Source: an uncultured Bacilli bacterium (GTDB lineage Bacteria; Bacillota_I; Bacilli_A; RF39; UBA660). Taken from it: a DNA stretch of 14,482 bases. How positions within the stretch are numbered: position 1 is the stretch's first letter; each line of letters opens with the position of its first letter. Under the pieces are notes generated by a model. That model did no database searches, was not told where the DNA came from, and saw only the letters and a list, made by a program, of their open reading frames with translations. Of this stretch, positions 1-6,302 are shown piece after piece. Both the position numbers and the translations under genes were made by a program. The DNA lies in the NCBI GenBank assembly GCA_934101345.1, contig CAKOQV010000030.1, positions 1 to 14,482 on the forward strand. The letters are read 5' to 3'.

Positions 1-2
1 AT

Positions 3-62
3 TTTAAGTCTGCGGAGAAGTCTGGTTACAGAGTCTATGAAACAGAAATCACATCACTGTGA
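3..62 (+). CDS. C-terminal end of an unidentified protein (partial)
   Basis: An open frame enters from the left edge and ends in TGA at 60-62, giving about 19 residues that include a Gly-Tyr-Arg-Val-Tyr-Glu stretch. Of the three plus frames this one looks most like a protein end, but it is too short to assign to a family. It converges on the deacetylase gene, whose stop codon lies 17 bases away. The codons are noticeably richer in G and C than those of neighbouring genes. It could also be non-coding. Confidence 0.3.
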   Translation, partial: FKSAEKSGYRVYETEITSL

Positions 63-96
63 AGTGATGTAAAGCAAATTTATTTGCCTCTTTGTT
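53..96. terminator. Two short inverted repeats between convergent genes
   Basis: ACATCAC/GTGATGT (52-58 and 65-71, loop of six) and GCAAAT/ATTTGC (74-79 and 82-87) form two adjacent hairpins exactly between two convergent stop codons. On the minus strand the second is followed by TTT only. The U-tracts are poor, so this is at best a weak bidirectional terminator. Confidence 0.3.
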
Positions 97-1168
97 CAAT
101 GTTTTTTACTAAGTCAAAGGTATAACCTTTATCTTTCATAATTTTAATAAACTCTTCAAGTGCTAAGTAATTTCCCTTACTTGTAGGATGAAGTAAGAAT
201 ATGGCTCCATTATGAACTCTTTCTATCATTGATGATAATGCTTCTTCTTTAGTTAGTTTATCATCCCAATCTTTATATGCTGAACTCCAAAAGTAAGTAC
301 TATAACCTAAATCCTTCATTATACTTAAGCTACGTTTGGAGAATTCTCCTCGTGGTTCTCTATATATTTTATCCATTTCTCTACCAGTAACTTCTTTAAA
401 AGTGTCTTCTACTGAGATTATTTCTTCTAAATATTTAGAAAAGCTTTCTTTGGTAGCTAGGCTAGGCATAGAAAGATGAGAGGCAGTATGATTACCTATA
501 GAATGACCACTATCTAAAATTTTATTTATTAGTTCCTTATTATTTTTAATATAGTTTTTACATAGAAAGAATGTTCCTTTAACATTATTTTTATTTAATA
601 CTTCTACTATTTGAGGTAAGTATGATGACATGGTACCTTCATCAAATGTTAAATATATTACTTTTTTATCAGGACCCATAGCATAGGCATTATACTTTTT
701 TAGTTCTTCATTAGTAATATCAGTATTCGGTCTATTACCATCTTTTTTATTATTTGTTCCCCATCCTATGGTCTTATTATCTATATTATTGTATTCTTCC
801 TTATAAGTAAAATCTTTTGTTAATTTAACTTTAACAAATCTTTTTACTTCAATACTATTTCCTTTAGAATTAGTTACTTTATATATTATTTCATAAATTC
901 CTGGTATGCTTTCATTAACATTATTTTTAACTTCTACTTTATTTGTTATATCTTTATCTTTACTATCATAAGCAGTATATCCTAGCTCAGTATATTTATT
1001 ACCAACATTTATATTAATAATGCTATTTCCTGATAATTTAATTTCTGGATAACTACTTGGCTTCTCTTTATTAGTATTACTATATATTAAATAACAAATA
1101 AAGGAACTTATTAAAAGTATTAATAATACTGTTAGAAATATAATTATATATGTTTTGATTTTTTTTAT
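80..1168 (-). CDS. Membrane-anchored PdaA-type peptidoglycan N-acetylmuramic acid deacetylase
   Basis: A polysaccharide deacetylase (NodB fold, carbohydrate esterase 4) closest to PdaA, which deacetylates muramic acid on the way to the delta-lactam of the spore cortex. Counting from 1168, residues about 6-27 form a membrane segment after a Lys-rich start. Residues about 40-110 resemble a DUF5011/Ig-like domain, and the catalytic domain runs from about 140 to 362. It carries TFDEG (174-178), the HxxxH metal motif (H227, H231), REPRGEFS and a LLHPTS motif. The pre-catalytic stretch with WG, RP and YNAYAMG matches the region preceding the core in PdaA. The first ATG (679) therefore lies inside the domain. 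The frame is open back to 1204 but contains no ATG, GTG, TTG or CTG upstream of 679. An AGAAGGG ribosome binding site points to ATA at 1166-1168, or less well ATT at 1169-1171. The function is secure; the start is not. Confidence 0.82.
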   Translation of the reverse strand: MKKIKTYIIIFLTVLLILLISSFICYLIYSNTNKEKPSSYPEIKLSGNSIININVGNKYTELGYTAYDSKDKDITNKVEVKNNVNESIPGIYEIIYKVTNSKGNSIEVKRFVKVKLTKDFTYKEEYNNIDNKTIGWGTNNKKDGNRPNTDITNEELKKYNAYAMGPDKKVIYLTFDEGTMSSYLPQIVEVLNKNNVKGTFFLCKNYIKNNKELINKILDSGHSIGNHTASHLSMPSLATKESFSKYLEEIISVEDTFKEVTGREMDKIYREPRGEFSKRSLSIMKDLGYSTYFWSSAYKDWDDKLTKEEALSSMIERVHNGAIFLLHPTSKGNYLALEEFIKIMKDKGYTFDLVKNIEQRGK

Positions 1169-1276
1169 AATATCCCTTCTTTCTTTACTAAAATTATATT
1201 TATATTATTTTTATGTAGAAGTAAATTAATAAACTATTATTATAATTAGTAAAATAATATTATCATAAGTTATTAT

Positions 1277-1283
1277 GAGGAGG
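1277..1283 (+). promoter_or_regulatory. Ribosome binding site that decides the collagen-like protein start
   Basis: GAGGAGG sits six bases before ATG 1290. It lies immediately after the in-frame ATG at 1275, which could not use it, so translation should start at 1290. Confidence 0.8.
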
Positions 1284-1289
1284 AATATT

Positions 1290-2183
1290 ATGATTAATTC
1301 TTATAAAAAGATTACTAATGATATGGAATGTTTGAAAAAAAGGTGTTTATGTACTCCAGTTATTGTTGGACCAACAGGCCCTCAGGGACCAATAGGGCCT
1401 CAGGGACCTGCGACTGTTACTGTGGGCACTACTGTTACTGGTGATCCTGGAGATAGTGCTAGTGTGACTAATAGCGGTACTGATAAGAATGTCATTTTGG
1501 ATTTTGTAATACCACAGGGTCAAAAAGGAAATGATGGTATTGGAGATACTATTTTTGTAAGAAGCACTACAACTGGTGAAGCTGGAACTGAGGCTAAAGT
1601 TATTGATAACAAAGTTGATAATACACATATTCTTGATTTTGTTATACCAAAGGGTCCAATAGGACCTACTGGACCTACATTATTTAGGTCAGCATACTTA
1701 GTAACTTTTAATGCTGATAAATCAGATGCTGGTGTACCAGTAGAGCCTGAGGCAAGATTACCAATAAGTAGATTGGAACTTGATGTTAGTAATTTACTTG
1801 AATTAGATGAAAAAGAAGGTTTAATTAAATTTAATGTAGCTGGATATTATAAAATATTTTTTACTGTTAGTGCATATCCATCAGTAAATGATGTTGAATT
1901 TGATCCAACTAAGGATATAGTATCAGTAGGTTTTAAAGAAACAAATACTGATAATGTTTATTTGGGAGTAGGACAGTGGGTGTATAATGCTGAACCAGTA
2001 GAATTATCGGCTTGTGGCATAATAGCGGTAGTAGATACTGCAGTTACATATGAACTATCTAATTTAGGTAAATATAAAATATTTTTACAAACTCCAGATT
2101 TAACTAATCTTTCATCAAAATCATATTTTAGTAATTCATTAGTAACTTTGGTAATTGATTATTTGGGAAAGCAAGGTGCTTAG
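1290..2183 (+). CDS. BclA-like collagen-repeat surface protein
   Basis: A 297-residue protein built like the BclA exosporium glycoproteins. The N-terminus has a cysteine cluster (C14, C19, C21) and no signal peptide. Five Gly-X-Y triplets rich in GPT/GPQ follow (27-41), then two copies of a module that ends in LDFVIP (42-80 and 87-121), and a second short collagen run (122-130). The C-terminal 165 residues are beta-rich and probably form the trimeric C1q/TNF-like jelly roll of this family. The start is ATG 1290, six bases after GAGGAGG. An in-frame ATG at 1275 lies upstream of and overlaps nothing but that ribosome binding site, so it is unlikely to be used. A glycosyltransferase gene begins one base after the stop and probably modifies this protein. 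Spore-surface location is inferred from the family; other clostridial surface proteins share the modules. Confidence 0.82.
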   Translation: MINSYKKITNDMECLKKRCLCTPVIVGPTGPQGPIGPQGPATVTVGTTVTGDPGDSASVTNSGTDKNVILDFVIPQGQKGNDGIGDTIFVRSTTTGEAGTEAKVIDNKVDNTHILDFVIPKGPIGPTGPTLFRSAYLVTFNADKSDAGVPVEPEARLPISRLELDVSNLLELDEKEGLIKFNVAGYYKIFFTVSAYPSVNDVEFDPTKDIVSVGFKETNTDNVYLGVGQWVYNAEPVELSACGIIAVVDTAVTYELSNLGKYKIFLQTPDLTNLSSKSYFSNSLVTLVIDYLGKQGA

Positions 2184-2184
2184 T

Positions 2185-3288
2185 GTGAATAAATATAAAG
2201 TATGTGTATATGCAATATGTAAGAACGAGGAAAAGTTTGTTAAAAGATGGTATGAATCTATGAAGGAAGCTGATGCTATATATGTATTAGATACCGGTTC
2301 TACAGATAATACAGTTAAATTATTAAAAGAATTTGGAATAAATGTAGAGGCTGCTAAAATAGAACCATGGAGATTTGATGTTGCAAGAAATAAATCATTA
2401 GATTTAGTTCCAGATGATTATGATATTTGTGTATGTACAGACTTAGATGAAGTATTTGAAAAAGGGTGGAGAAAGTATCTTGAGGATAGCTGGGTAGGAT
2501 CCGCTAGTAGAGCAAGATATAATTATAATTGGAGTTTAGATGATAACAATAGACCTTTAGTTAATTTTTATACTGATAAGATTCACCAAAGAAAAAATTA
2601 TAAATGGACACATCCAGTACACGAAGTACTTACCTTTCTAGGAGATAAAGAAAATATTATTACTATTGATAATATAGTACTAAATCATTATCCAGATAAA
2701 TCTAAGTCTAGGAGTAGTTACTTACCATTACTAGAATTATCTGTAAAGGAAGATCCTAATGACGATAGAAATATGCATTATTTAGGTAGAGAATATATGT
2801 ATTATGGTAAATGGAATGAATGCATAGATACATTAATTAGACATTTAAACTTAAAGACTGCTACTTGGAAGGATGAAAGATGTGCTTCAATGAGATTTAT
2901 TGCTAGATCATATAAGAACTTAGGAAGAATAGAAGAGGCTAGGATGTGGTATGATAAAGCAATAAATGAAGCACCATATTTAAGAGATCCTTATGTAGAA
3001 AGAGGTATTTTAGAGTATGAATTAGATAGTTATAAAGAAGCTTCTAAATATCTAGAAAAGGCTTTAAATATTGATAGTCACGAAAAAACTTATATTAATG
3101 AAATATTTAGTTGGGATAATACTATTTATGATATGCTTTCTATTTGTATGTTTAATTTAAATGAAATAGATAAATCATTATATTACATAGATAAGGCTAT
3201 AGATATGGAACCAAATAATGAAAGACTTCTTAATAATAAAAAGATAATAAAAGAATATAAAGAAAATAATAATAATATTTGTTATTAG
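2185..3288 (+). CDS. GT2 family glycosyltransferase with C-terminal TPR-like repeats (SgtA-like)
   Basis: A 367-residue cytoplasmic family 2 glycosyltransferase. Residues 1-110 hold the GT-A nucleotide-sugar fold: CKNEEKFVKRW near the start, DTGSTD at 36-41, PWRFDVARN at 61-69, and the metal-binding DLDE at 86-89. From about residue 190 to 350 helical TPR-like units recur, with patterns such as YLGREYMYYGKW, GRIEEARMWYDKAI and EIDKSLYYIDKAI. GTG 2185 is the best start: it follows AAGGTG at a good distance and lies one base after the stop of the collagen-like gene, so the two are co-transcribed and probably translationally coupled. In C. difficile the SgtA transferase, encoded beside bclA3, glycosylates that collagen-like spore protein. 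By analogy this enzyme likely decorates Thr residues of the upstream protein. The substrate is inferred. Confidence 0.85.
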   Translation: MNKYKVCVYAICKNEEKFVKRWYESMKEADAIYVLDTGSTDNTVKLLKEFGINVEAAKIEPWRFDVARNKSLDLVPDDYDICVCTDLDEVFEKGWRKYLEDSWVGSASRARYNYNWSLDDNNRPLVNFYTDKIHQRKNYKWTHPVHEVLTFLGDKENIITIDNIVLNHYPDKSKSRSSYLPLLELSVKEDPNDDRNMHYLGREYMYYGKWNECIDTLIRHLNLKTATWKDERCASMRFIARSYKNLGRIEEARMWYDKAINEAPYLRDPYVERGILEYELDSYKEASKYLEKALNIDSHEKTYINEIFSWDNTIYDMLSICMFNLNEIDKSLYYIDKAIDMEPNNERLLNNKKIIKEYKENNNNICY

Positions 3289-3312
3289 TTAGGTATTTAG
3301 TTATGGCTTATA

Positions 3313-3430
3313 TATGATGGACTTTGTTTTAAGACTATGACTTAAAACAACACAGCAAGACTTAACTTGTTAAGACTAGGTGTGCCAATGATATAAAAAA
3401 ACTAACCAAAAAGGTTAGTTTAACTTTTTT
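3313..3430 (+). ncRNA. Candidate structured small RNA or 3' UTR
   Basis: A 10-bp perfect hairpin (3324-3333 with 3341-3350, loop of seven) is followed by a second stem: CACA/TGTG at 3351-3354 and 3381-3384, enclosing CTTAA/TTAAG at 3361-3365 and 3370-3374. The Rho-independent terminator at 3399-3430 follows. A TATGAT at 3313-3318 would start transcription near 3324, but no good -35 is visible. It may therefore be a processed or read-through 3' UTR of the glycosyltransferase operon rather than an independent RNA. No known RNA family was recognised. Confidence 0.35.
3399..3430. terminator. Bidirectional Rho-independent terminator
   Basis: AAACTAACC (3399-3407), a loop of five A and GGTTAGTTT (3413-3421) form a nine-base stem. 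TTTTTT follows at 3425-3430 on the plus strand. On the minus strand the stem is followed by a run of T starting at 3400. It ends the glycosyltransferase side transcript in one direction and tRNA-Cys in the other. Confidence 0.85.
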
Positions 3431-3431
3431 A

Positions 3432-3507
3432 TGGAGGACCCAGTCAGATTCGAACCAACGATCAGGGAGTTGCAGTCCCTTGCCTTAACCAGCTTGGCTA
3501 TGGGTCC
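3432..3507 (-). tRNA. tRNA-Cys (GCA)
   Basis: A complete 76-base cloverleaf on the minus strand. The acceptor arms GGACCCA and TGGGTCC pair fully, and the D stem is GCC/GGC. The anticodon stem AGGGA/TCCCT encloses the loop CTGCAAC, giving anticodon GCA. The T arm contains TTCGAAT, with two G-U pairs in its stem. The discriminator base is U73, an identity element of tRNA-Cys, and the CCA end is encoded (TGG at 3432-3434). Confidence 0.96.
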
Positions 3508-3520
3508 ATAGAACATATTA

Positions 3521-3549
3521 ATTATAGCAAAATAAATATATTTATTCAA
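3521..3549 (-). promoter_or_regulatory. Sigma-A promoter of tRNA-Cys
   Basis: On the minus strand TTGAAT (complement of 3544-3549) and a perfect TATAAT (complement of 3521-3526) are separated by 17 bases. Transcription would start about seven bases before the tRNA 5' end. Confidence 0.8.
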
Positions 3550-3576
3550 TATATTTTATGTAAAAAAATAAAAAAG

Positions 3577-3605
3577 TTGCAAAATAGATATATTTATGAG
3601 ATAAT
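3577..3605 (+). promoter_or_regulatory. Probable sigma-A promoter of rluB
   Basis: TTGCAA (3577-3582), a 17-base spacer and GATAAT (3600-3605) lie about 35 bases before the rluB start codon, giving a short leader of about 30 bases. Confidence 0.6.
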
Positions 3606-3640
3606 GTATAAGTATTTTGTGAGAGAAATGTGGTGATAAA

Positions 3641-4360
3641 ATGGAAAGATTACAAAAGAAAATAGCGGGTCTTGGTTATTGCTCAAGAAGAAAAGCCGAA
3701 GAACTTATTACTAAGGGTTTAGTTGAAGTAAATGGTGAAGTAGTTACTAAACTTGGTACTACTGTTAAACCAGGAGATATTATTATAGTAGAAGGAAATA
3801 TTTTAGATACTAATAAAAATTATGAATATTATTTACTTAATAAACCTAAAGGAGTTGTTACTACTACTAGTGATGAAAAGGGTAGAACAACAGTAGTAGA
3901 TTTAATTGATACTACTACTAGAATATATCCAGTAGGCAGATTAGACTATGATACTACAGGTATACTTATACTTACAAATGATGGAGAACTTGCTAATTTA
4001 CTTATGAGACCAGACTCTCTAGTAGATAAAACTTATATTGCTAAGGTAGAAGGAATGATTACTATACCTAGTCTTCAAAAATTAAGAAATGGTGTTATTA
4101 TTGACGGAGTTAAGACTAAGAAAGCAAGAGTAAGACTAAAAAGTTATGATAAAAAGAAAGATACTTCAGTAGTAGAAATAACTATCCATGAAGGTAAAAA
4201 TCATCAGATTAAGAAGATGCTTGAATCGGTTGGCAATAAAGTTATTAAGTTAAGAAGAGAAAAATATGCTAACTTAAATTTAAAAGGCCTTATGCCAGGA
4301 GAGTATAGACCACTTACTATAAAAGAAGTAAAAATACTATATAGTTTGTGTAAAAAATAA
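3641..4360 (+). CDS. rluB: 23S rRNA pseudouridine synthase RluB family
   Basis: A 239-residue RsuA/RluB-family pseudouridine synthase, the usual length for the family. An S4 RNA-binding domain occupies about residues 1-50 (SRRKAEELI, VEVNGEVV). The catalytic domain follows with LNKPKGVVTT (66-75) and the active-site motif GRLDYDTTGILILTNDG (99-115), in which D102 is the expected catalytic aspartate. HEGKNHQIKKML near residue 185 is the family's conserved C-terminal motif. Known RluB enzymes convert one uridine of the 23S peptidyl-transferase region to pseudouridine; the exact target here is inferred. The start follows GGTGAT at a normal distance. No clear terminator lies before the next promoter at 4367. 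Confidence 0.92.
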   Translation: MERLQKKIAGLGYCSRRKAEELITKGLVEVNGEVVTKLGTTVKPGDIIIVEGNILDTNKNYEYYLLNKPKGVVTTTSDEKGRTTVVDLIDTTTRIYPVGRLDYDTTGILILTNDGELANLLMRPDSLVDKTYIAKVEGMITIPSLQKLRNGVIIDGVKTKKARVRLKSYDKKKDTSVVEITIHEGKNHQIKKMLESVGNKVIKLRREKYANLNLKGLMPGEYRPLTIKEVKILYSLCKK

Positions 4361-4366
4361 TAGTCC

Positions 4367-4395
4367 TTGACAAAAGCAAACAAATGTGCTAAAAT
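4367..4395 (+). promoter_or_regulatory. Strong extended -10 promoter for the repeat membrane protein
   Basis: A consensus TTGACA (4367-4372), 17 bases, then TAAAAT (4390-4395) preceded by TGC, an extended -10. Transcription should start near 4402, just before the GGGGG ribosome binding site at 4410-4414. Confidence 0.85.
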
Positions 4396-4423
4396 ATGTG
4401 ACATTCAAAGGGGGATTTTGATT

Positions 4424-4483
4424 ATGAATTTAAATAATATTGATGTTAATTCAAATAAATACGGTCTTTTATCTAAAAAATAA
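4424..4483 (+). CDS. 19-residue ORF ahead of, and in frame with, the repeat membrane protein
   Basis: ATG 4424 follows GGGGGA (4410-4415) at a suitable distance and is the first start codon downstream of a strong promoter. It encodes 19 residues ending in two lysines, and stops at TAA 4481-4483. The frame continues directly into the next gene, whose own start has no convincing ribosome binding site. Three readings fit: a leader peptide whose translation feeds the downstream start, the true N-terminus split by a nonsense mutation, or a sequencing error. The peptide resembles no known leader and lacks runs of a regulatory amino acid. Confidence 0.45.
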   Translation: MNLNNIDVNSNKYGLLSKK

Positions 4484-4501
4484 AAACTTGAAGTTGTTAA
4501 A

Positions 4502-6193
4502 TTGAAAATGAAGATAATATTTGATAGTGATGACTCTAATAAAGTTTATGAATATTATAATGGTAAGAAGGTTGCTGTTCCTAAGAAAATGGCAGGAATA
4601 TTTAGAGATTTATGTGAAAGGGAAAGAGCACTTGAAAAATATTTAAAAGTTACAAAAACAGTAGAAAAACCTACTGTTGAAGTAGAAGTTATGAATAAAA
4701 ATGTTACTGATAAAAGTATTAATGAAATGAATGTAGAAGAACTTGATAAGAAAATTAAATATATTAAAGGAAAATTATATAAATTAGTAAATTTATATAA
4801 AGAAGATGAATTTAAGAATGCTAAAACAGTAGTGATTAATTATGATGTTAATACTTCTTTTACTTTACCATATGTAAAGTTAGGCGAATATAAAACATTA
4901 TATAAATATTTAAAAACTCTTGAAAGAAGAAAAAGAGAACTTGAGAGTATAACTTTAGATGAAAGTAATAGTACTTCTATTGGTGATTCAAATAAAAATA
5001 CCAAGTTAGTACGTGAAATGTCTTATGAAGAATTAAATACTGCTATTAAAAAAGCTGATGTTGGATTAAGAGACTTTTTCAATCTATATAAAAAAGAAAA
5101 ATATTCTAATGAACAAATTGATGAAGTTGAATTTAGAGGTGAAAAGCATTTTATTCCTCATAGTAGATATGATGATTATGAGTTAATATGTAATTATTAT
5201 AATTCTCTATATGAAGCTAAATCAAAGTATGAAAAAAATAACAAAAATTATGTAGGATATTCACTTTGTGGAGATAATTCTGATGCTTATGTTAATACAT
5301 ATACTCAGTTTATATCTAATGGTACTAGTAGTAATACTACTGATAATATTATTTATCCTAATCTTACTATGAATAGTACATTTACTGAAGATTTAGTAAA
5401 TAATAATACAATAACTGGTAAATCTAATAAAAAGAAAAAAGGTAGTATTAAAGAGAAAATTAAAAAAGGAATCAATTCATTAATTTTAATTAGTTCAGTC
5501 AGAAAAATTAAAGAAAAAGTAACAAAAACATATAAAAGTATTAAATCTAAAGTCAAAAATATAAATAAAAAGAATAGTAGTAGTGTTGGCAATATTAAAG
5601 ATAGACAAACTAAAAAGAAACTAAGAAATAGATTTGTGGCATTTACATTAGCGGCCTTTACTACTATTTGCTGCTTTTTACCTAAAAATAATAGTAAAAA
5701 GAATGATATGAAGAATGATTCAAAAAGAACTTCTATTGTTCAGGAAATAGAAAATAATAACTATAATGAAGATATTATTATTGATGAATCTAAGAATGAA
5801 ATTAATAATAATGATAATAGAGGTAACAATGAAATTATTTCTGAAAATACTAATATAACATCTGACTATACTATTGGTGATAATATTTGCTTTGAAAATA
5901 ATTCTAGTATTTATACTAACTCTTATGATGCCACTAGTGGTACAAATTCATATAAACCACTTTACGACAGTTCTTATGAAAGGGAAATTGTAGGTGTTAC
6001 TTATGAACTTGATGGTAATTTATATACAATATATAAATATGATATAAAAGCAAATGAAAAAATAGACGAATTAGTTGCAAAGGGAGCTAAGCAAACAGCT
6101 GTTTTGGTAGTTCGTAGTGATTTAATTTATACTAATGATTATGAAGGATATTATAATGTTGATTCTGTTAAAAAATTAACTAGAAATAGATAA
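4502..6193 (+). CDS. Repeat-containing single-pass membrane protein of unknown function
   Basis: A 563-residue protein that I do not recognise. Two roughly 75-residue repeats lie at residues 76-150 and 173-250. Each starts M-x-x-EEL, has an NLYK core, then F-x-x-P and an EY/DY-x-L tail. The first 45 residues look like the second half of a third copy. A long Lys-rich stretch (about 315-376) precedes a membrane segment at about 379-396. By the positive-inside rule the repeats are cytoplasmic and the Asn/Ser-rich C-terminal 165 residues are outside. The last 70 residues form a more ordered module (GVTYELDGNLYTIYKYD). The start is uncertain: TTG 4502 or ATG 4508, neither with a good ribosome binding site. 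Translation may depend on the small ORF ending 18 bases upstream. A strong promoter and a terminator make it a self-contained unit. Confidence 0.75.
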   Translation: MKMKIIFDSDDSNKVYEYYNGKKVAVPKKMAGIFRDLCERERALEKYLKVTKTVEKPTVEVEVMNKNVTDKSINEMNVEELDKKIKYIKGKLYKLVNLYKEDEFKNAKTVVINYDVNTSFTLPYVKLGEYKTLYKYLKTLERRKRELESITLDESNSTSIGDSNKNTKLVREMSYEELNTAIKKADVGLRDFFNLYKKEKYSNEQIDEVEFRGEKHFIPHSRYDDYELICNYYNSLYEAKSKYEKNNKNYVGYSLCGDNSDAYVNTYTQFISNGTSSNTTDNIIYPNLTMNSTFTEDLVNNNTITGKSNKKKKGSIKEKIKKGINSLILISSVRKIKEKVTKTYKSIKSKVKNINKKNSSSVGNIKDRQTKKKLRNRFVAFTLAAFTTICCFLPKNNSKKNDMKNDSKRTSIVQEIENNNYNEDIIIDESKNEINNNDNRGNNEIISENTNITSDYTIGDNICFENNSSIYTNSYDATSGTNSYKPLYDSSYEREIVGVTYELDGNLYTIYKYDIKANEKIDELVAKGAKQTAVLVVRSDLIYTNDYEGYYNVDSVKKLTRNR

Positions 6194-6212
6194 TTTAAAT
6201 TATATTTAATAT

Positions 6213-6244
6213 GACAAACACAATTTATTTGTGTTTGTCTTTTG
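6213..6244 (+). terminator. Rho-independent terminator of the repeat membrane protein gene
   Basis: GACAAACACAA (6213-6223), a five-base loop and TTGTGTTTGTC (6229-6239) make a perfect 11-bp stem followed by TTTT at 6240-6243. It begins 19 bases after the stop codon. Confidence 0.9.
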
Positions 6245-6246
6245 GT

Positions 6247-6275
6247 TTGACTTTTTTAAATTTATCTGCTATCAT
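6247..6275 (+). promoter_or_regulatory. Extended -10 promoter of the transglutaminase-like gene
   Basis: TTGACT (6247-6252), 17 bases, then TATCAT (6270-6275) preceded by TGC. The transcript would start near 6282, shortly before the GGGGG ribosome binding site at 6290-6294. The -35 element begins directly after the preceding terminator. Confidence 0.75.
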
Positions 6276-6302
6276 AATAGCAATTGGCTGGGGGAATATG
6301 TA

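Noticed and set aside
1264..1272. Sigma-K-like -10 (CATAnnnTA) before the collagen-like gene
   Set aside because: The start of transcription would fall on the ribosome binding site, and no matching -35 AC element is well placed. TATAAT at 1241 lacks a convincing -35 too.
1275..1289. Upstream ATG as start of the collagen-like protein
   Set aside because: It abuts the GAGGAGG site that serves ATG 1290 and has no ribosome binding site of its own.
3324..3386. Possible tracrRNA or CRISPR-repeat relic
   Set aside because: GTTTTAAGACTATG resembles the start of type II-A repeats, but there is only one copy, the following bases do not form an anti-repeat followed by a nexus, and no cas gene is present.
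6231..6302. Upstream extension of the transglutaminase-like protein
   Set aside because: It would start inside the preceding terminator and run through the promoter. ATG 6303 has a proper ribosome binding site.
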